A DNA stretch of 64,000 bases from Odobenus rosmarus divergens (GCF_000321225.1 NW_004450276.1:5285387-5349386), one strand, 5' to 3'. Counted from the stretch's first letter, positions 11,381-22,384 are shown. A program made the numbers and translations. Notes: generated by a model not told the origin, from the sequence alone.

Positions 11381-11999
11381 GGGGGGGAAGCAAAATTCAT
11401 CTGGTTGAGGAAAGCAAACGGGGCTTTAACCAATGCGAAGCTGTGGGGAGTTAAGTATAGGGCTTGCTGTTCTTTCTCTCAGGAAGTGATCAGACTCAAG
11501 GTCACATTTTTTTTTACAAAGAATTTCCCCCAAAGAGCCCCATTTGTGAAATAAGGCCAGGCCTGTGTCTGAGCCGGCGCGCGGGGGGGTGGGGGGGGGT
11601 TGCCGAGGGCTGGACTTAATGGCATCTGTCCTTCCTTCCAGCCTGTGATTCTGTGATAATTGCTGGCAAGTGTAGTGATTTCCAGTACACCATGATTACA
11701 AGACACTCTTTAAATGCACAGTGTAGACATTCTAAATAGCACGTTGGGACACAATTACCCAGACAGAAGATTACACAAATGCACTAACATGGGAGCAGGG
11801 TCCTCTTCCAGTGTCAGGGGCCTCTAGAGAGAGAGGCCTTCTGAAAACAGTTCCCACAGCCCCTTCTGGGGGGTGGGGGTGGGGGTTAAGGAGGCATGAA
11901 TGTGTTATCTACTTGGGTCTTTAGTGGATGCCCACATTTTGTTCTGTCATTTGATGCTCTCATAATAACAAGAAAGCAAGAGTCATCATAACAACAGCT
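11381..11999. other. no gene; two G-rich tracts
   Basis: Unique sequence. Long G runs at 11583-11599 (G7-T-G9) and 11868-11885 (three runs) could form quadruplexes. No other feature is supported. Confidence 0.5.
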
Positions 12000-12110
12000 G
12001 CAGCAACAATCAAACCTGTACTATGTTCTAGGCATTATTCTAATTACTTTTACATCTATCAGCCCATTTAATCCTCCTACTCACTGCTTGAGGTATTCCT
12101 ATGCTCCAGA
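12000..12110 (-). repeat. MIR fragment
   Basis: Antisense MIR 3' half: ACTATGTTCTAGGCATTATT, TAATTACTTTTACATCTATC and AGCCCATTTAATCCTCCTAC. Confidence 0.6.
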
Positions 12111-13287
12111 GAACTGCAATTGAAGAAACATTCCCAGGTCTTGCACTAAGAAGCTTACGCTCCACCTGGGGTTTGAGGCACATCCCCTTTACCTGGGCCT
12201 CAGCTGAGGTGGCGTCATAGGGACACAGCCTGGGAGCAGAGGGGATGGGGCTGGAAAAGCCCAGGTGGTCCACGAGGGTCATCTCTCACAGGCCCCCAGA
12301 ATGGAGTATGGGACAGGGATGCACCCCTCTCCCAGACCTTTCTGGGTGGCATGCGGCTACCATGTGAGGAAACGGATCTCAGGCCCAGGAGTGGCCTGGG
12401 CCACTGCACCCCTATAGGAGCAGAGGGCTAAAGGGAACAAGCTGACCCCCTTCTGCAGGCATTGTCCTCACTCTTTTCAGTCCACTCAAAGCATTAGCCC
12501 CCTGGCTGAGTTATCCTGAGACGTGAGGTGTCCAAACTGCTCTCTTAGGCAGCCCCTTTTCTCAAACAGTCCTGAACCTTTAGGGAAAGCACTATGGTTA
12601 ACATCTCCCAAACTCAACAAGAGAGAACATCCTGAGCTTGGTTTTCAACCTTTGGAGTTTGAAGGGCCTTCCGATACCCAAGAGTGAGCATTTGGGCCCT
12701 TCGCTGGAGCCCAAGGAGAGGAGACTGTGTGTGAGTCCTCTGCACATGGAGACACGGCAGCTCGAGGCTCAATGCCATCCCCTAGGGAGAGAAAAAGGTC
12801 AGAAGCTCAGAGGTCTGGTCAGTTGCCACTCTCTCCCACTCCACATCCAGCTACTGGCCTGCACTTTCCAGGATCACTGAACCCTTAGATTTACTGCCAC
12901 GTCTCCTTCTTATCTCCTTCCACAGTCACCGGAAGAGGGGGGTCTCCCTGCAGGTCTAACACTTTCTAGACTCCGACTGAGAATTTTGACTCACAGCCTT
13001 CAAATGACAATCAGGTCTGCAGGTAGCTTGCAGAGAATTAGGAGCATTAGCTGGGGCCCTTCAGTGGGGCAAGAAAAAGGAATGGGCATCTCTGCCACCT
13101 GTGTCCTGGCCACATGGCTAAACAGAACTCAGAAGATGGGGCAGATCCAGGGTTAAGGAATTTTCTCCAGCTCAAAGGCAACCCGCATTGGGAGAACAGA
13201 GGCAGGAACTTACACGGTTCACAGAAAATAGAGCAAAAGGCTCAACATGGCTCTTGAAACTGGGGAATCTGCAGTCCATTCAGAGGA
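12111..13287. other. no feature recognised (1.2 kb)
   Basis: Unique sequence. No repeat, exon or motif cluster was supported. Confidence 0.5.
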
Positions 13288-13455
13288 TAATACAGCACAG
13301 TAATTAAGACATGGATTTCGGAGTCAGACAGACAGACCTGGATTTGCCTCCCACCCAAATCAGCAAAGGACTAGCTTCATGACCTTGGACAAGCTCGTAA
13401 AGTCTCTGAGCCTGAGTAATCTCATCTGTAAGATAAGATCAGTAAAATAGATACA
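13288..13455 (+). repeat. MIR SINE
   Basis: Sense MIR from near the 5' end. It has CAGTAATTAAGACATGGATT, GGAGTCAGACAGACAGACCT, ATGACCTTGGACAAGCTCGT and TCTCATCTGTAAGATAAG. Confidence 0.8.
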
Positions 13456-13489
13456 AGATAAATAAACAAAACAGATACAGGAGTATCTG

Positions 13490-13930
13490 TTAGGTTGCTT
13501 TCAGCTGCAAAATAACGGAGAATCCGTATGGGCTTAACCAATAAGCAGATTTTTTTTTTTTAATCTCACATGACAAAAAAACCAAAATCAGGACAGCCTC
13601 TAAGCCCAGCCCATCAGGACTCCAGTTCAATTTCTCTGCACGTTGGCTTCATCTTCATGCTGGTAATACCATGGTTGCTGCAATTCCAGACACTTTATCT
13701 AGACAATGGCAACATCCAGGGAAAAGAATGGGGGGCTGTTTCTTCCGGTCTGTCTTCTTTGAATTGGAAAGTTTCCTTGGAAGCCTCCAGCAGCCCTATC
13801 CTCCTATCTCATTGTCCAGACACGGACCACGTTCAGAGCGGCTGTCCACCTACACCCCACCTTTATGCAAACTGGAGAAAGGCGACTCTTCCTCAAACAC
13901 GACGATGTGGCCTGGGGGCACCCAGCTGTT
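13490..13930. repeat. ancient interspersed repeat, source of the 64-bp duplication
   Basis: GCAATTCCAGACACTTTATC, CTGTTTCTTCCGGTCTGTCT, GAAGCCTCCAGCAGCCC and TATCTCATTGTCCAGACA resemble a widespread mammalian repeat whose consensus contains 'tctcattggccagaattgg'. I cannot assign its class (LTR-like is most likely). Positions 13798-13861 recur at 14599-14662. Confidence 0.45.
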
Positions 13931-14004
13931 TGCTCTTGGCAGTGACTGGTCCATACCTGCTCTCCTAAAGGTGTTCTCAGTGGAGGGTACTGGTATGGAT
14001 TTAT

Positions 14005-14190
14005 GCCCTAGAACTGCACCATTCAGTATTGCAGCCATTATAGCCACCCAGGGCTTTTTTAAATTTAATGTAAAACTAATTGAAGTTAAGTACAATTTAA
14101 AATTCAGTTCTCAGTCCACCAGCCACGTTTCAAGTGTTCAGTAGCTCCATGTGGCTGATGGCTACTGCATTGGAAAGTGCAGAACATGTT
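14005..14190. mobile_element. hAT-type DNA transposon, CCACTAGCCACATGTGGC family
   Basis: Has CTAGAACTGCACCATTCAGT, an AATTGAAGTTAAGTACAATT middle, CCACGTTTCAAGTGTTCAG, and CATGTGGCTGATGGCTACTG with the closing CACAGAAAGATCT. Same family as 1240. Confidence 0.75.
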
Positions 14191-14344
14191 CATCATCACA
14201 GAAAGATCTAGGGGACAGAGCTGCCCTATAATTCAGCCAGAAGACCCAGAATCTTCATGCTTGAACTCTCTCATCAGTTAATATATGTCTGTGATGGGAA
14301 TGGTGCCCCTTTAGACCTTTGTGTGGTCCTCGAGCCCGTGTGTA

Positions 14345-14520
14345 GCAGCCCCGCCCACACGACCACATGCTCATTCCTAAACCAATCACTGGCAAGGGAG
14401 ACAAGACCCCGAGGATTGGCTTGGCCTTCCATCAACCATGATTCAGCGCTGGTGTTTGAAACGCACCCCTCCTCCAGGGCATGGCCACTCAGAAGAGAGT
14501 GGAAATTATAAAATCCAGGC
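14345..14520. repeat. ancient interspersed repeat fragment
   Basis: CCTAAACCAATCACTGGCAA, GGATTGGCTTGGCCTTCCAT and GCATGGCCACTCAGAAGAGA match consecutive parts of the same broad repeat type as 13490. It is a separate or displaced piece. Confidence 0.45.
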
Positions 14521-14598
14521 TGTGCCAGCAAGGGAGTGGGGTGGATTTGGGATCTCCATACAACTCATAGGTAGTAGGAAGAGTTAATAAGATAACAC

Positions 14599-14662
14599 AT
14601 CCTCCTATCTCATTGTCCAGACATGGACCATGTTCAGAGCGGCTGTCCGCCTACACCCCACC
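14599..14662 (+). repeat. 64-bp copy of 13798-13861
   Basis: Matches 13798-13861 at 61 of 64 positions, offset 801 bp, same orientation. The three differences are all transitions in a CpG/TpG/CpA context. It lies between the left target-site duplication and the SINE head at 14665, so it is part of the inserted block. Confidence 0.9.
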
Positions 14663-14664
14663 CA

Positions 14665-14864
14665 GGGGTGCCTGGGTGGGTCAGTCATTAGGCGTCTGCC
14701 TTCGGCTCAGGTCATGGTCCCGGGGTCCTGGGATCGAGCCCCGCATCGGGCTCCCTGCTCGGCAGGAAGCCTGCTTCTCCCTCTCCCACTCCCCCTGCTT
14801 GTGTTCCCTCTCTCGCTGTGTCTCTCTCGGTCCAATAAATAAATAAAATCTTAAAAAAAGAAAA
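14665..14864 (+). mobile_element. SINEC, young type, with 5' extension
   Basis: Head GGGGTGCCTGGGTGGGTCAG, body GGTCCTGGGATCGAGCCCCG, tail AATAAATAAATAAAATC. The target-site duplication AAGATAACACATC (14589-14601 and 14865-14877) encloses both the SINE and the 64-bp segment before it. Confidence 0.93.
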
Positions 14865-14945
14865 AAGATAACACATCTATAGCAGTTTGTATGGTGTCTA
14901 GTACTCAATACTTAATGCATTTTCGCTATCATAATCATTACTGAT

Positions 14946-16469
14946 TAAGAATTATATCTAAACCGTGTTTTGGCCACTGCCAGAGCCGAGGTGCTCACAA
15001 GAAGGCAAACAACAACAACAACAACAAAACACCATAGGGTTTTCCCAGTTCCTGCTGGGAACCACAGAGAAATAGAGGACACTTGTCACCTCTTCTCTCC
15101 GGCTGGCCTTCCATGAGGGCATTCCCAACTGCGTCTTAGCCTTCTGGGGCTCAGGTGCCTCCTGACTCCTCTGAGTGGGGCCGGCTGCCCAGAACAGCAA
15201 TATGACACAAAGCCCCGGGTTCTGGCCTTTGCGGGCTGGGCTCAAGCACGCAGGCCCTCCTCCTGGCAGATGACAAGGCAAATGGACACACCTGTCATAG
15301 CCACCTCCAGAGAGAGAGGGCTGGGATCCCGGAGCTGAGATCTGCCAGAGAAAACCTTGCAAGTGCTTTGGGTTTCTTGAGAAATAGTCTCAGTGAACAC
15401 CATAGTTGTAGCTCTTTCATCTTCCTCACCCCCTAAAGACTGGGTGTTTAATATTCCAAAGCAGGCCAATTTGTCAAACAAAATAATGAACGTTCATGGT
15501 TAAGAATACCCAGCAACACCAGAACATTTTGACTTCAAAGGCTCTATTCTCTTTCATTATCAAATATTAACAAAATATCAGCACATTAGGATGGAGCCCA
15601 CAGCTCATTAATGCTGAGTATAATTGCATTAGGCTGTGCATACTAGCTTTTCCACTGGGCAGGATCTGTTGTTTATCAAGACCGGCTGTAGGAAATATAT
15701 TTGCTTATGTAGTGAGAGCAAATGCCTAATAGAGTAAAAAGTTTACCTCCAAGGTGGTGACCTTCCCTCCCAGCCTTGGTCTCCCGAAATGGCTCTCTGC
15801 TGCCTTCTTTTCACCTCATGGTCATTTGACTTGCACAGAGCAAACACTAAAAGGTAGTGAGGAAAATGAGTCAAGGTACAGAATTTCCATAAGAGAAATT
15901 TGACTAGTCCTCTGTCTGTTTTCAGACTCTCTGTGGCTAACGTGCATGAGCTCCATGGAAAGTTACAGGACGAAAGTTATCGATGTCTGACACAGGTTAA
16001 AATGACTTTCTAGCCATTATTTCAAACTTACCACAACTGTGCTTGTATCCCCAAAGCAAAACTCTCTAGAATTCCACTGAATAGTGGCATCATCTGGTGG
16101 ACATAAGTGATACTGCAACTCCCCTTCAAGTTTTTGTCATCTTTCTGTGAAAAATATTAATTTTTTAATTGTGCCAAATCGCTCAGGAATTGTCGTAAGC
16201 TATCGAGATTCCCTCTCCAAAGTGTCTTCAAGTAAGCTGCACATCTCCAGCTCTATAGAAGCTTACAGTCCGAGACTCTGAGCCTGTTTTCCGTATTTTT
16301 TAGTGGTTTGGTGTAGAGATTTTATCTTATTCCAGAAGGTCATCAACTGCTCGAGGGCAAGTCAACTCTTACATACCTTATGCTTTCTGCTCTCTTTGTA
16401 GGTTCTCAGTAAAAACGTGCTAAGGACTGAATAGTTTACAGAAGATAGTATCTCTATTAAGGAGAGCAG
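14946..16469. other. unique sequence, candidate conserved non-coding DNA
   Basis: No repeat apart from a short CAA run at about 15007-15027. The block 15480-15760 is AT-rich with several TAAT homeodomain-type cores (for example CTCATTAATGCTGAG and ATAATTGCATTAGG), a composition typical of conserved enhancers. A weak L2-like 3' end may lie at 16315-16430. Confidence 0.35.
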
Positions 16470-16690
16470 AACTGTGCAGTGACTGGTGTGCAGAATTTGG
16501 AAGCAAAATACCAGGGTTCTTGTTCCAGATCTTCCATCGGATAGCTATGTGGCACTGGGTCTCTGAAAGGTGGTTTCTGTAGCCATAAATTGGGCACATT
16601 AATAACTCCATCACAGCATTATTTTGAAGCCTAAATGAGGTCATCAGAGCAGAAAAGCAGCGTAAATGGTTAAGTCATTGTTAGTTGCTC
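16470..16690 (+). repeat. MIR SINE fragment
   Basis: Sense MIR: GGCACTGGGTCTCTGAAAGG, AAATTGGGCACATTAATAAC, and GCATTATTTTGAAGCCTAAA followed by TGAGGTCATC. Diverged. Confidence 0.55.
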
Positions 16691-17884
16691 TTAGTGTCCT
16701 TTATAAACCTATCCTCCTTGGACAGTTGAGTATGCATCTTTGCTCTACGTTGTTGTTATTATATCCACTAGGGTCATCTTACCGTAAAATGGAGAGATCA
16801 ATTCTCCCTTGAAGCCCAGCATCACGCCAGCCTTCTCTCTCTTTGGGGGTGCAAAATGGACAAATCTCCTTTTACCTCCCTCTGAACAAAACAAACAAAC
16901 AAACACACCCAGGTACCAGAGACTGAAGGTTGGACTCAGCAGCTGCTTGCTGAAAACAACCTGAGTCATTTATTGATTGGAGGTTTCAAGTAATGGAATG
17001 TGACAGCCAGCCAAAGAGGGTGGGGAGCCAAAGTGGGCTCTTGGACAAGGTTAATAGAAGCGTGGTTTGTGGGGAGGTGGGCCTTCCCCCTTACCCTTCC
17101 AACACGTGTTCTGAACAGACCACGCACAGGACACAATATGCAGCTCTGAGCACCATGTTTAAAACTTCATCCGGATAAAGAATCCAAAGAAGCAAGTTTT
17201 CTCTTTGAGGGCTGGTCCTGGGAAAGAGGGAATTGATTCTCCCTGAAGGAGAATAAAGACCAAAAGGAGCTTCAAAGAAATAAATTTCGTTTCTGTGTAA
17301 CAGTGCCAGAGGGAGTGGGAGGGAGAGAGTCCCAGCCTGGGGGTTCCCTTGCGCGGAGCTGGGCAGAGAGTTAAGCATCACTGGGCTGGTAGAACTTGCC
17401 AGCCTTCAGGTTGTGATCCAGTTTGAGATACGGGACTCCATACCCTAGCTCAGCTGACAGTGAGGAGAAGACAATCCCTCCCTCTGCCCTACAGCCTGTA
17501 TGGAGTGTTGCTCTGTGGTCCCATGATCACAGTTCTGCAGGGAAACCCAAGAAAGACCACCAGGCAGAGAGAAGAGCACCCCTCAGAATGCAGACTCTAG
17601 TCATACCCTCGGAGCCTGAGACCTAACAGCTAGGATGCTGCCAAGAGCAGCTCTGCCCAGCCGGCGGTGGGGTGGGGGTGGGGGGGATTCCCCTCTTCTG
17701 GGATTGAAGGCTCCCTGGGGTGCTTGGCCTATCCTCACAGTGATTCACTCCTTCCCACCCCAAATCAGCACCCCCTTTCCCTCTGCCAGAATGTGCTTAT
17801 CCTCCACAACTGATGCTGTCAGTTCTGTCCATATTCCCTCTGCCCACCCTGGCTGTGGAAGGAAGTCTCCAGAACAGCTCCAGT
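16691..17884. other. no gene recognised (1.2 kb)
   Basis: Unique sequence with a CAAA run at about 16888-16906 and a G-rich tract at 17669-17687 (runs of 4, 5 and 7 G) that could form a quadruplex. Confidence 0.5.
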
Positions 17885-18360
17885 GATCCCCACCTTCTAA
17901 TACTCGTGGACTTTGTAATCCCCTCCCCTTAAGAAACTTGCTTCTAACCAATGGAATATGGCAAGGTAGGAAATGTTACTTCCATGATTAGGTTACAAAA
18001 CATTCTAACTTCCATTTTGTTAGAAGACTCTCTTGCTGGCTTTAAAAGCAAGCTGCCATTTTGGAGAGGCTCATAGGGCAAAAAGCTGGGCAGAATCCAC
18101 CCAATGGCTGGCAAGGAACCAATGCTCTCAGTCCAACAGCCCTCATGGACAGGAATCCGGCCCACAATCGTGTCAGTAGTTTAGAAATGGATTCTTCCCC
18201 AGCTGAGCCTTCAGATGAGACCCATACTCTGGTCAACACTTTCACTGCACTCTTATGAGAGACCGTGAAGCAGAGTGTCTTCAAACTAAGCTGTGTCCTG
18301 ATTCCTGACTCATAGAAACTACGAGATCATAAATGTATATTGTTCTAAACCATTGTAAGC
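17885..18360 (+). mobile_element. MaLR-type (MLT1-like) LTR
   Basis: Has TTTGTAATCCCCTCCCCTTA, AACCAATGGAATATGGCAAG, GACTCTCTTGCTGGCTTT, AGCTGAGCCTTCAGATGAGA, and CATAGAAACTACGAGATCAT with AATGTATATTGTTCTAAACC. This order matches the old ERVL-MaLR LTR plan. No internal sequence was seen, so it is a solo LTR. Confidence 0.65.
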
Positions 18361-18774
18361 CTTTAGTGAATATCCTGGCATCCTGCATCTCTCCACCTGA
18401 GGACATTCTCTGGCCTCAGATGCATGCCTGTCCCTGACAGACAACACTGAAGGAGCAACCCTCAGCCACTGGAGTTGGATCCATTTCCCCAGCTTCCTGA
18501 CGTTAAATGGGATGATTCCAAATACACAGTCTCTGTGCATCCCTAGCAGGTTGGGCCCCAGTTGTTCAGAGAGGTAACTCACTCAGTAACATACCCTATA
18601 TTAGCTTTCTCCCTTTCCTTTCTCACTCCCCAACTCCTTCATTGTGTTTCCTGAGATTCCCTCTGACAAATCTACTTGTACCCACAGGCTTGTCTGCTTT
18701 AAGTTAGAACCTAAACTAACACCATTGGCTTACCACCTTCTTGGATTTATAAAAACCTAGACTCGGGGTGACTG
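18361..18774. other. no feature recognised
   Basis: Unique sequence between a MaLR LTR and a SINE. No supported feature. Confidence 0.5.
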
Positions 18775-18985
18775 GGTGGTTCAGTTGGTTAAGCATCTGA
18801 CTCTTGATTTCGGCTCAGGTCATGAACCCAGGGTCCTGGGATCGAGCCCTGCGTCGGGCTCCACACTCAGCACAGAGTCTGCTTGTCCCTCTCCCTTCCC
18901 CTCTGCTCCTCCCCCCCACTCACACTTTCTCTCTCTCTCAAATAAATAAATACAATCTTTAAAATAAAAATAAAAAATAAACATA
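18775..18985 (+). mobile_element. SINEC, intermediate type
   Basis: Head GGGGTGACTGGGTGGTTCAG, CATCTGACTCTTGATTTCGG, body AGGGTCCTGGGATCGAGCCC, tail AATAAATAAATACAATC and an A-rich end. Target-site duplication is not clear. Confidence 0.9.
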
Positions 18986-20089
18986 AAACACCCCAGGCCC
19001 CAGCCTCCAGAGTGTCTGCGAGCAGCTTTCCAAGTCCTGACCACAAGACCTGCATCACTTTCTAGAAACCTTCTACCCCTTCCTCAGGGAAGCCTCTTCT
19101 CACCAAAACAGGACTGCAAGGAGTATGGTGGTGTGTCATCAAAACTTCCTATCCATGGGCTGCAGGTACATGGCCCAGGGCCAATGTCCCTGTTATTTCA
19201 CACAAATCTTAGTTCAAAACCAATCTGTCTACACTAAGCAGAATAAGCCCCACCCTTTTCTCATTTTGCTTCTAGTTCTGCTCATTCATTGATTAATTCA
19301 ATTAGGCATGTGTTCCACAGGCATCATGGAGGACCTCAGCTCTGGGCACCCAGCCTCGTTTCTGGGTCCTTCTTTATATCTAGCAAGCTGTCTGCAAGCA
19401 TCTCAAAGTCTGCAGGAGGAAGGAGGAGAGGTGGAAGCCATTGTCATCAATTTGCATGTCTTATGAACCATTATAATGTCGGGCCCTGTCAGTCTCCCCC
19501 TCCTTGCCTATCTCTGCACTGACGAATCAGCCTCAGATACTTATTTGGGTGCTGATGAGTCCTTCTGCGCTCTCCTCAGTGCAATATTCTCAACTCCTCT
19601 CATTCTCTCCCTACTTGGCCTTGTCACTGTGATCATCTTTACCCCCTGGCAGCTGGGAAGACATTCTGGTTGTCACCAAATGTCTCATTCTCAGCGGCCT
19701 CTCTCAAAGCCAGCCTTGCTGGCTTGGTGCATTTCTTCCGGGAAACTGAGACCCATCATCTCCATTCTGGGTGTAGCTCTAAAGGATGCCCCTCCATATC
19801 TCCATGGACTCTGTGGGGCCTGTTTATTCTGATTTCTCCAGGAAAGATCCCAAATGCAAATAAGATGAACTTATGTCTCTAAATATGGTGTGTATGTGAT
19901 CAAAACATCAAAGACAGAGCCCTATTGCAGGCTGGCAATCAGTGAGGCTAAGCAAATCTGAGCGGCCATTCTCTGCCAGCTGTCTTCAAACCCCAAAACT
20001 CTTCTCCAGGGAGACCCCAGCAGGCCTCCCCCACTGTACCTCCCAAAACACAGTGTTTTGATTTTGTTCTGGAGCCTTCTTCTTGGCCA
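18986..20089. other. no feature recognised (1.1 kb)
   Basis: Unique sequence. A weak antisense L2-like motif (CATTCATTGATTAATTCAAT, 19284-19303) is too short to call. Confidence 0.45.
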
Positions 20090-20170
20090 AAACTCACCCG
20101 ATCTATTTGATATTGGGTGGCCAAGGTCCTTCTGTGGCCACCCAGTATTAAATAGGTCGACAGTGAGTTT
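20090..20170. other. 81-bp near-perfect hairpin (pre-miRNA-like or MITE-like)
   Basis: Arms 20090-20123 and 20135-20170 are complementary over about 33 base pairs with three G-T wobbles and one small internal loop (20098 against 20160-20162). They are closed by an 11-base loop (20124-20134). The arms include TTGGGTGGCCA and TGGCCACCCAG. Because the palindrome reads alike on both strands, direction is open. It may be a small RNA hairpin or a short palindromic transposon relic. No TA target duplication was seen. Confidence 0.7.
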
Positions 20171-20379
20171 CAGCACCATTTGCGGTAGAATTCAGCGATT
20201 CAGCATCTGTCAGCTCTATGATTCACAGGCAGGGCTGGGTAAGTGCATCCCAACATTTCAGTTTCGTTGGCATGGGTGTATGGTTCTCTACATGCTCATG
20301 GGACAACTGGGGAAGAAACACTCCAATATCCAGTCTTGATATTGGAGCACCTGTGCAGAGCTTCTCACAGTGATGAGAG

Positions 20380-20560
20380 AGCAACAGGCCTGGCTCCCAC
20401 TCAGCCGTGTCCACAGTTTCCACGTGCGAAACCGTGGGCAAGTCACCTGACCCCTCTGAGCTTTACTTTCTTCATTGACCAAAAAGGACTGCTTTGAGGG
20501 TGACATGAAACAGTGTAAGTTATGCACAGAGTGAGCTTAGCTCAACAGAAATCACCCCCT
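20380..20560 (+). repeat. MIR SINE fragment
   Basis: Sense MIR: AACAGGCCTGGCTCCCACTC, CGTGGGCAAGTCACCTGACC, TTTACTTTCTTCATTGACCA and AGGACTGCTTTGAGGGTGAC. Confidence 0.65.
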
Positions 20561-20569
20561 AATTGCTCT

Positions 20570-20750
20570 AGGCCTGTGTGGCCCAGTGCAGAAGCCACGG
20601 AGTCTCAAGCGGCTTTCTGCCATTTCAATTTCAAATGAACAACAATTCAGCTCTTCAAATGGACCAGGTACATTTCAAGGACTTAGTAACATAGGGCTAG
20701 TGGCTACTGTGTTGGACATTTCTATCACTGCAGAAAGCTCTACTGAAGAA
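20570..20750. mobile_element. hAT-type fragment, CCACTAGCCACATGTGGC family
   Basis: Has GTGTGGCCCAGTGCAGAAGC, an AATTTCAAATGAACAACAAT middle, GGGCTAGTGGCTACTGTGTT and GGACATTTCTATCACTGCAG. Same family as 1240, diverged. Confidence 0.65.
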
Positions 20751-22021
20751 TTTTAAAAGATTCCAAAGCCCAGGTGGCACTCCAGAGCCTTTAAATCTGA
20801 AATGCTCAACGTCGGGACCCTGCCATGATTTCTGTTGGTTTGACTTTAAGTTCTTCCCGTGATGCCAGTGTGTACATGAGGTACAGAACCACAGCCCTGG
20901 ACAAACGCTCCACAACCGAACTCTGTGTTCCCAAATATTCTACCTGCACCCACTAATCGTTGACCCCCACCTGGAAAATGTGCCCCTCACAGACGTGCCC
21001 CTCTCTTAAACTCTATGGTATCTGCTTATTGCCTCTTACCCTCATTTGGCAATCAAACCCCCTCCTCCCTCAGACTGTTACTACATGTGGTTCTGCATGG
21101 CCCTGTGAGGACGTGAGCACCTGTAAGGCAAGACCCAGGCAGCACCATACTTTCTCTCTGAACTTCCAGAGCACTGGCGTAAGGTCCTGAGCACATCCCA
21201 CACACAAGGCGTCTCCTGTCTTCTATTAGATGTTCTGCACCTGGCGGGCAGTATCTGCCTCTATCTTTACAAACCTCATGGAGCCTTAGTGATAAAACTC
21301 CTCGAGAAAAAGCACGAGCTGAGTTCGGCCACCTGGGGACCAATTGCACTATTGGGTGGGAGGCTGGAGACATTTAAACTGAACTTGCTTCTTACACCAT
21401 GAGCTACCAGCTGTTGAACTGGTTTTCAGAGAGCAACTACAAAGCACAAAACCCCATCATTGTAGGTGTAAAAAAAGAGGGAAGCAATTATGGGCAGGCT
21501 GGGCACAAGCAAGTTTTCAGATACCATCTCATTTAATGGCAGAGTAGCTTGTAAGGGAAGAATTACCAATTCCGCTTCACAGAGGAGGTGAGAACATGGT
21601 TAGTCAGGGGTAGGTGCAGAATTTAAACCCTGGTCTTTCGATGAAAAAGCCGATGCTTTTTCTATGGCCCTGTGTAGCCAATATCTGTCCTAGCATGGTG
21701 GGGCTAGTAGTGGAGATGAAAAGGTAAGACGCACACACACAGAGAACAATCAAGGAACAGGAGGGTATTACTGAGAGAGAGGTTCAATGAAACCAGATGC
21801 TACCTTGGCCATTAGGGCAAATGAAAAGAGTTAGACCCCCTGAAGAAAGCAACCTTGAACTGGGTCTTTCAAAAATGACCTCCATAAAATCAGTGGACAT
21901 GACCTTAAAGGTGGTCGAGGCAGACTGTGTTACCGTAGAAAGGCTCTGAGCCCCATGTTCAGAGGAACAGTTTGCTGGGACTAAAAGAAAAGGAGAGAGG
22001 CAGTGGATGATGGTTGGTGAT
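20751..22021. other. no feature recognised (1.3 kb)
   Basis: Unique sequence. A weak antisense MIR-like core may lie at 21520-21650 (TTCACAGAGGAGGTGAGAAC) but is below what I would call. Confidence 0.45.
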
Positions 22022-22205
22022 AATAAAAGAAGGTAATGGTTATTATTGAGCGCTGAGTAACGCCAGGCACTACCCCCGTGTTTTATCCCACTAATCCGCA
22101 CGGTAGTATTGATCTTGTCATTATTCCTATTTGACCAACGAGGAAACTGAAGCTTAGCAAGGTTAAGTCTATGACCAAAGCCACACAGCAAGTGAGTTAT
22201 AAATA
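22022..22205 (-). repeat. MIR SINE
   Basis: Antisense MIR: GGTTATTATTGAGCGCTGAG, ACGCCAGGCACTACCCCCGT, CGAGGAAACTGAAGCTTAGC and CCACACAGCAAGTGAGTTAT. Confidence 0.85.
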
Positions 22206-22243
22206 AATCCTCATACCTGTTGACTGAAAAGTAGCCTGAGAGT

Positions 22244-22352
22244 GGGGCTCCTGGCTGGCTCAGTCGGAAGAGCAGGCAATGCTTGAGCTCAGAGTTGTGA
22301 GTTCGAGCCCCACCTTGGGTGTAGAGGTTACTTAAATAAATAAAACTTCAAA
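22244..22352 (+). mobile_element. short tRNA-Lys-like carnivore SINE
   Basis: A compact form without the long CT-rich section. It has GGCTCCTGGCTGGCTCAGTC, GGAAGAGCAGGCAATGC, a B-box-like GAGTTCGAGCCCCACC, GGGTGTAGAGGTTACTTAAA and an A-rich tail. The imperfect target duplication AAAAGTAGCCTGAG / AAAAGATAGCCTGGG lies at 22227 and 22353. It is tRNA-derived, not a working tRNA gene, because the anticodon arm and acceptor stem do not close. Confidence 0.88.
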
Positions 22353-22384
22353 AAAAGATAGCCTGGGAGGAATGAGGCCTCCTC

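Larger units (their letters stand above)
14545..14945 (+). repeat. MIR 3' end, interrupted by a SINEC insertion
   Basis: The left part (about 14545-14601, AGAGTTAATAAGATAACACA) and right part (about 14866-14945, GTGTCTAGTACTCAATACTT then TTTTCGCTATCATAATCATT) join into a normal MIR 3' end once the inserted block is taken out. This confirms the pre-insertion site. Confidence 0.6.

Noticed and set aside
20168..20188. REST (RE1) site next to the hairpin
   Set aside because: Only the left half TTCAGCACC is present. The right half GGACAGC is missing.
22244..22352. tRNA-Lys gene
   Set aside because: A tRNA-like head and B-box exist, but it has an A-rich tail, flanking target duplication and no closed cloverleaf. 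It is a SINE.
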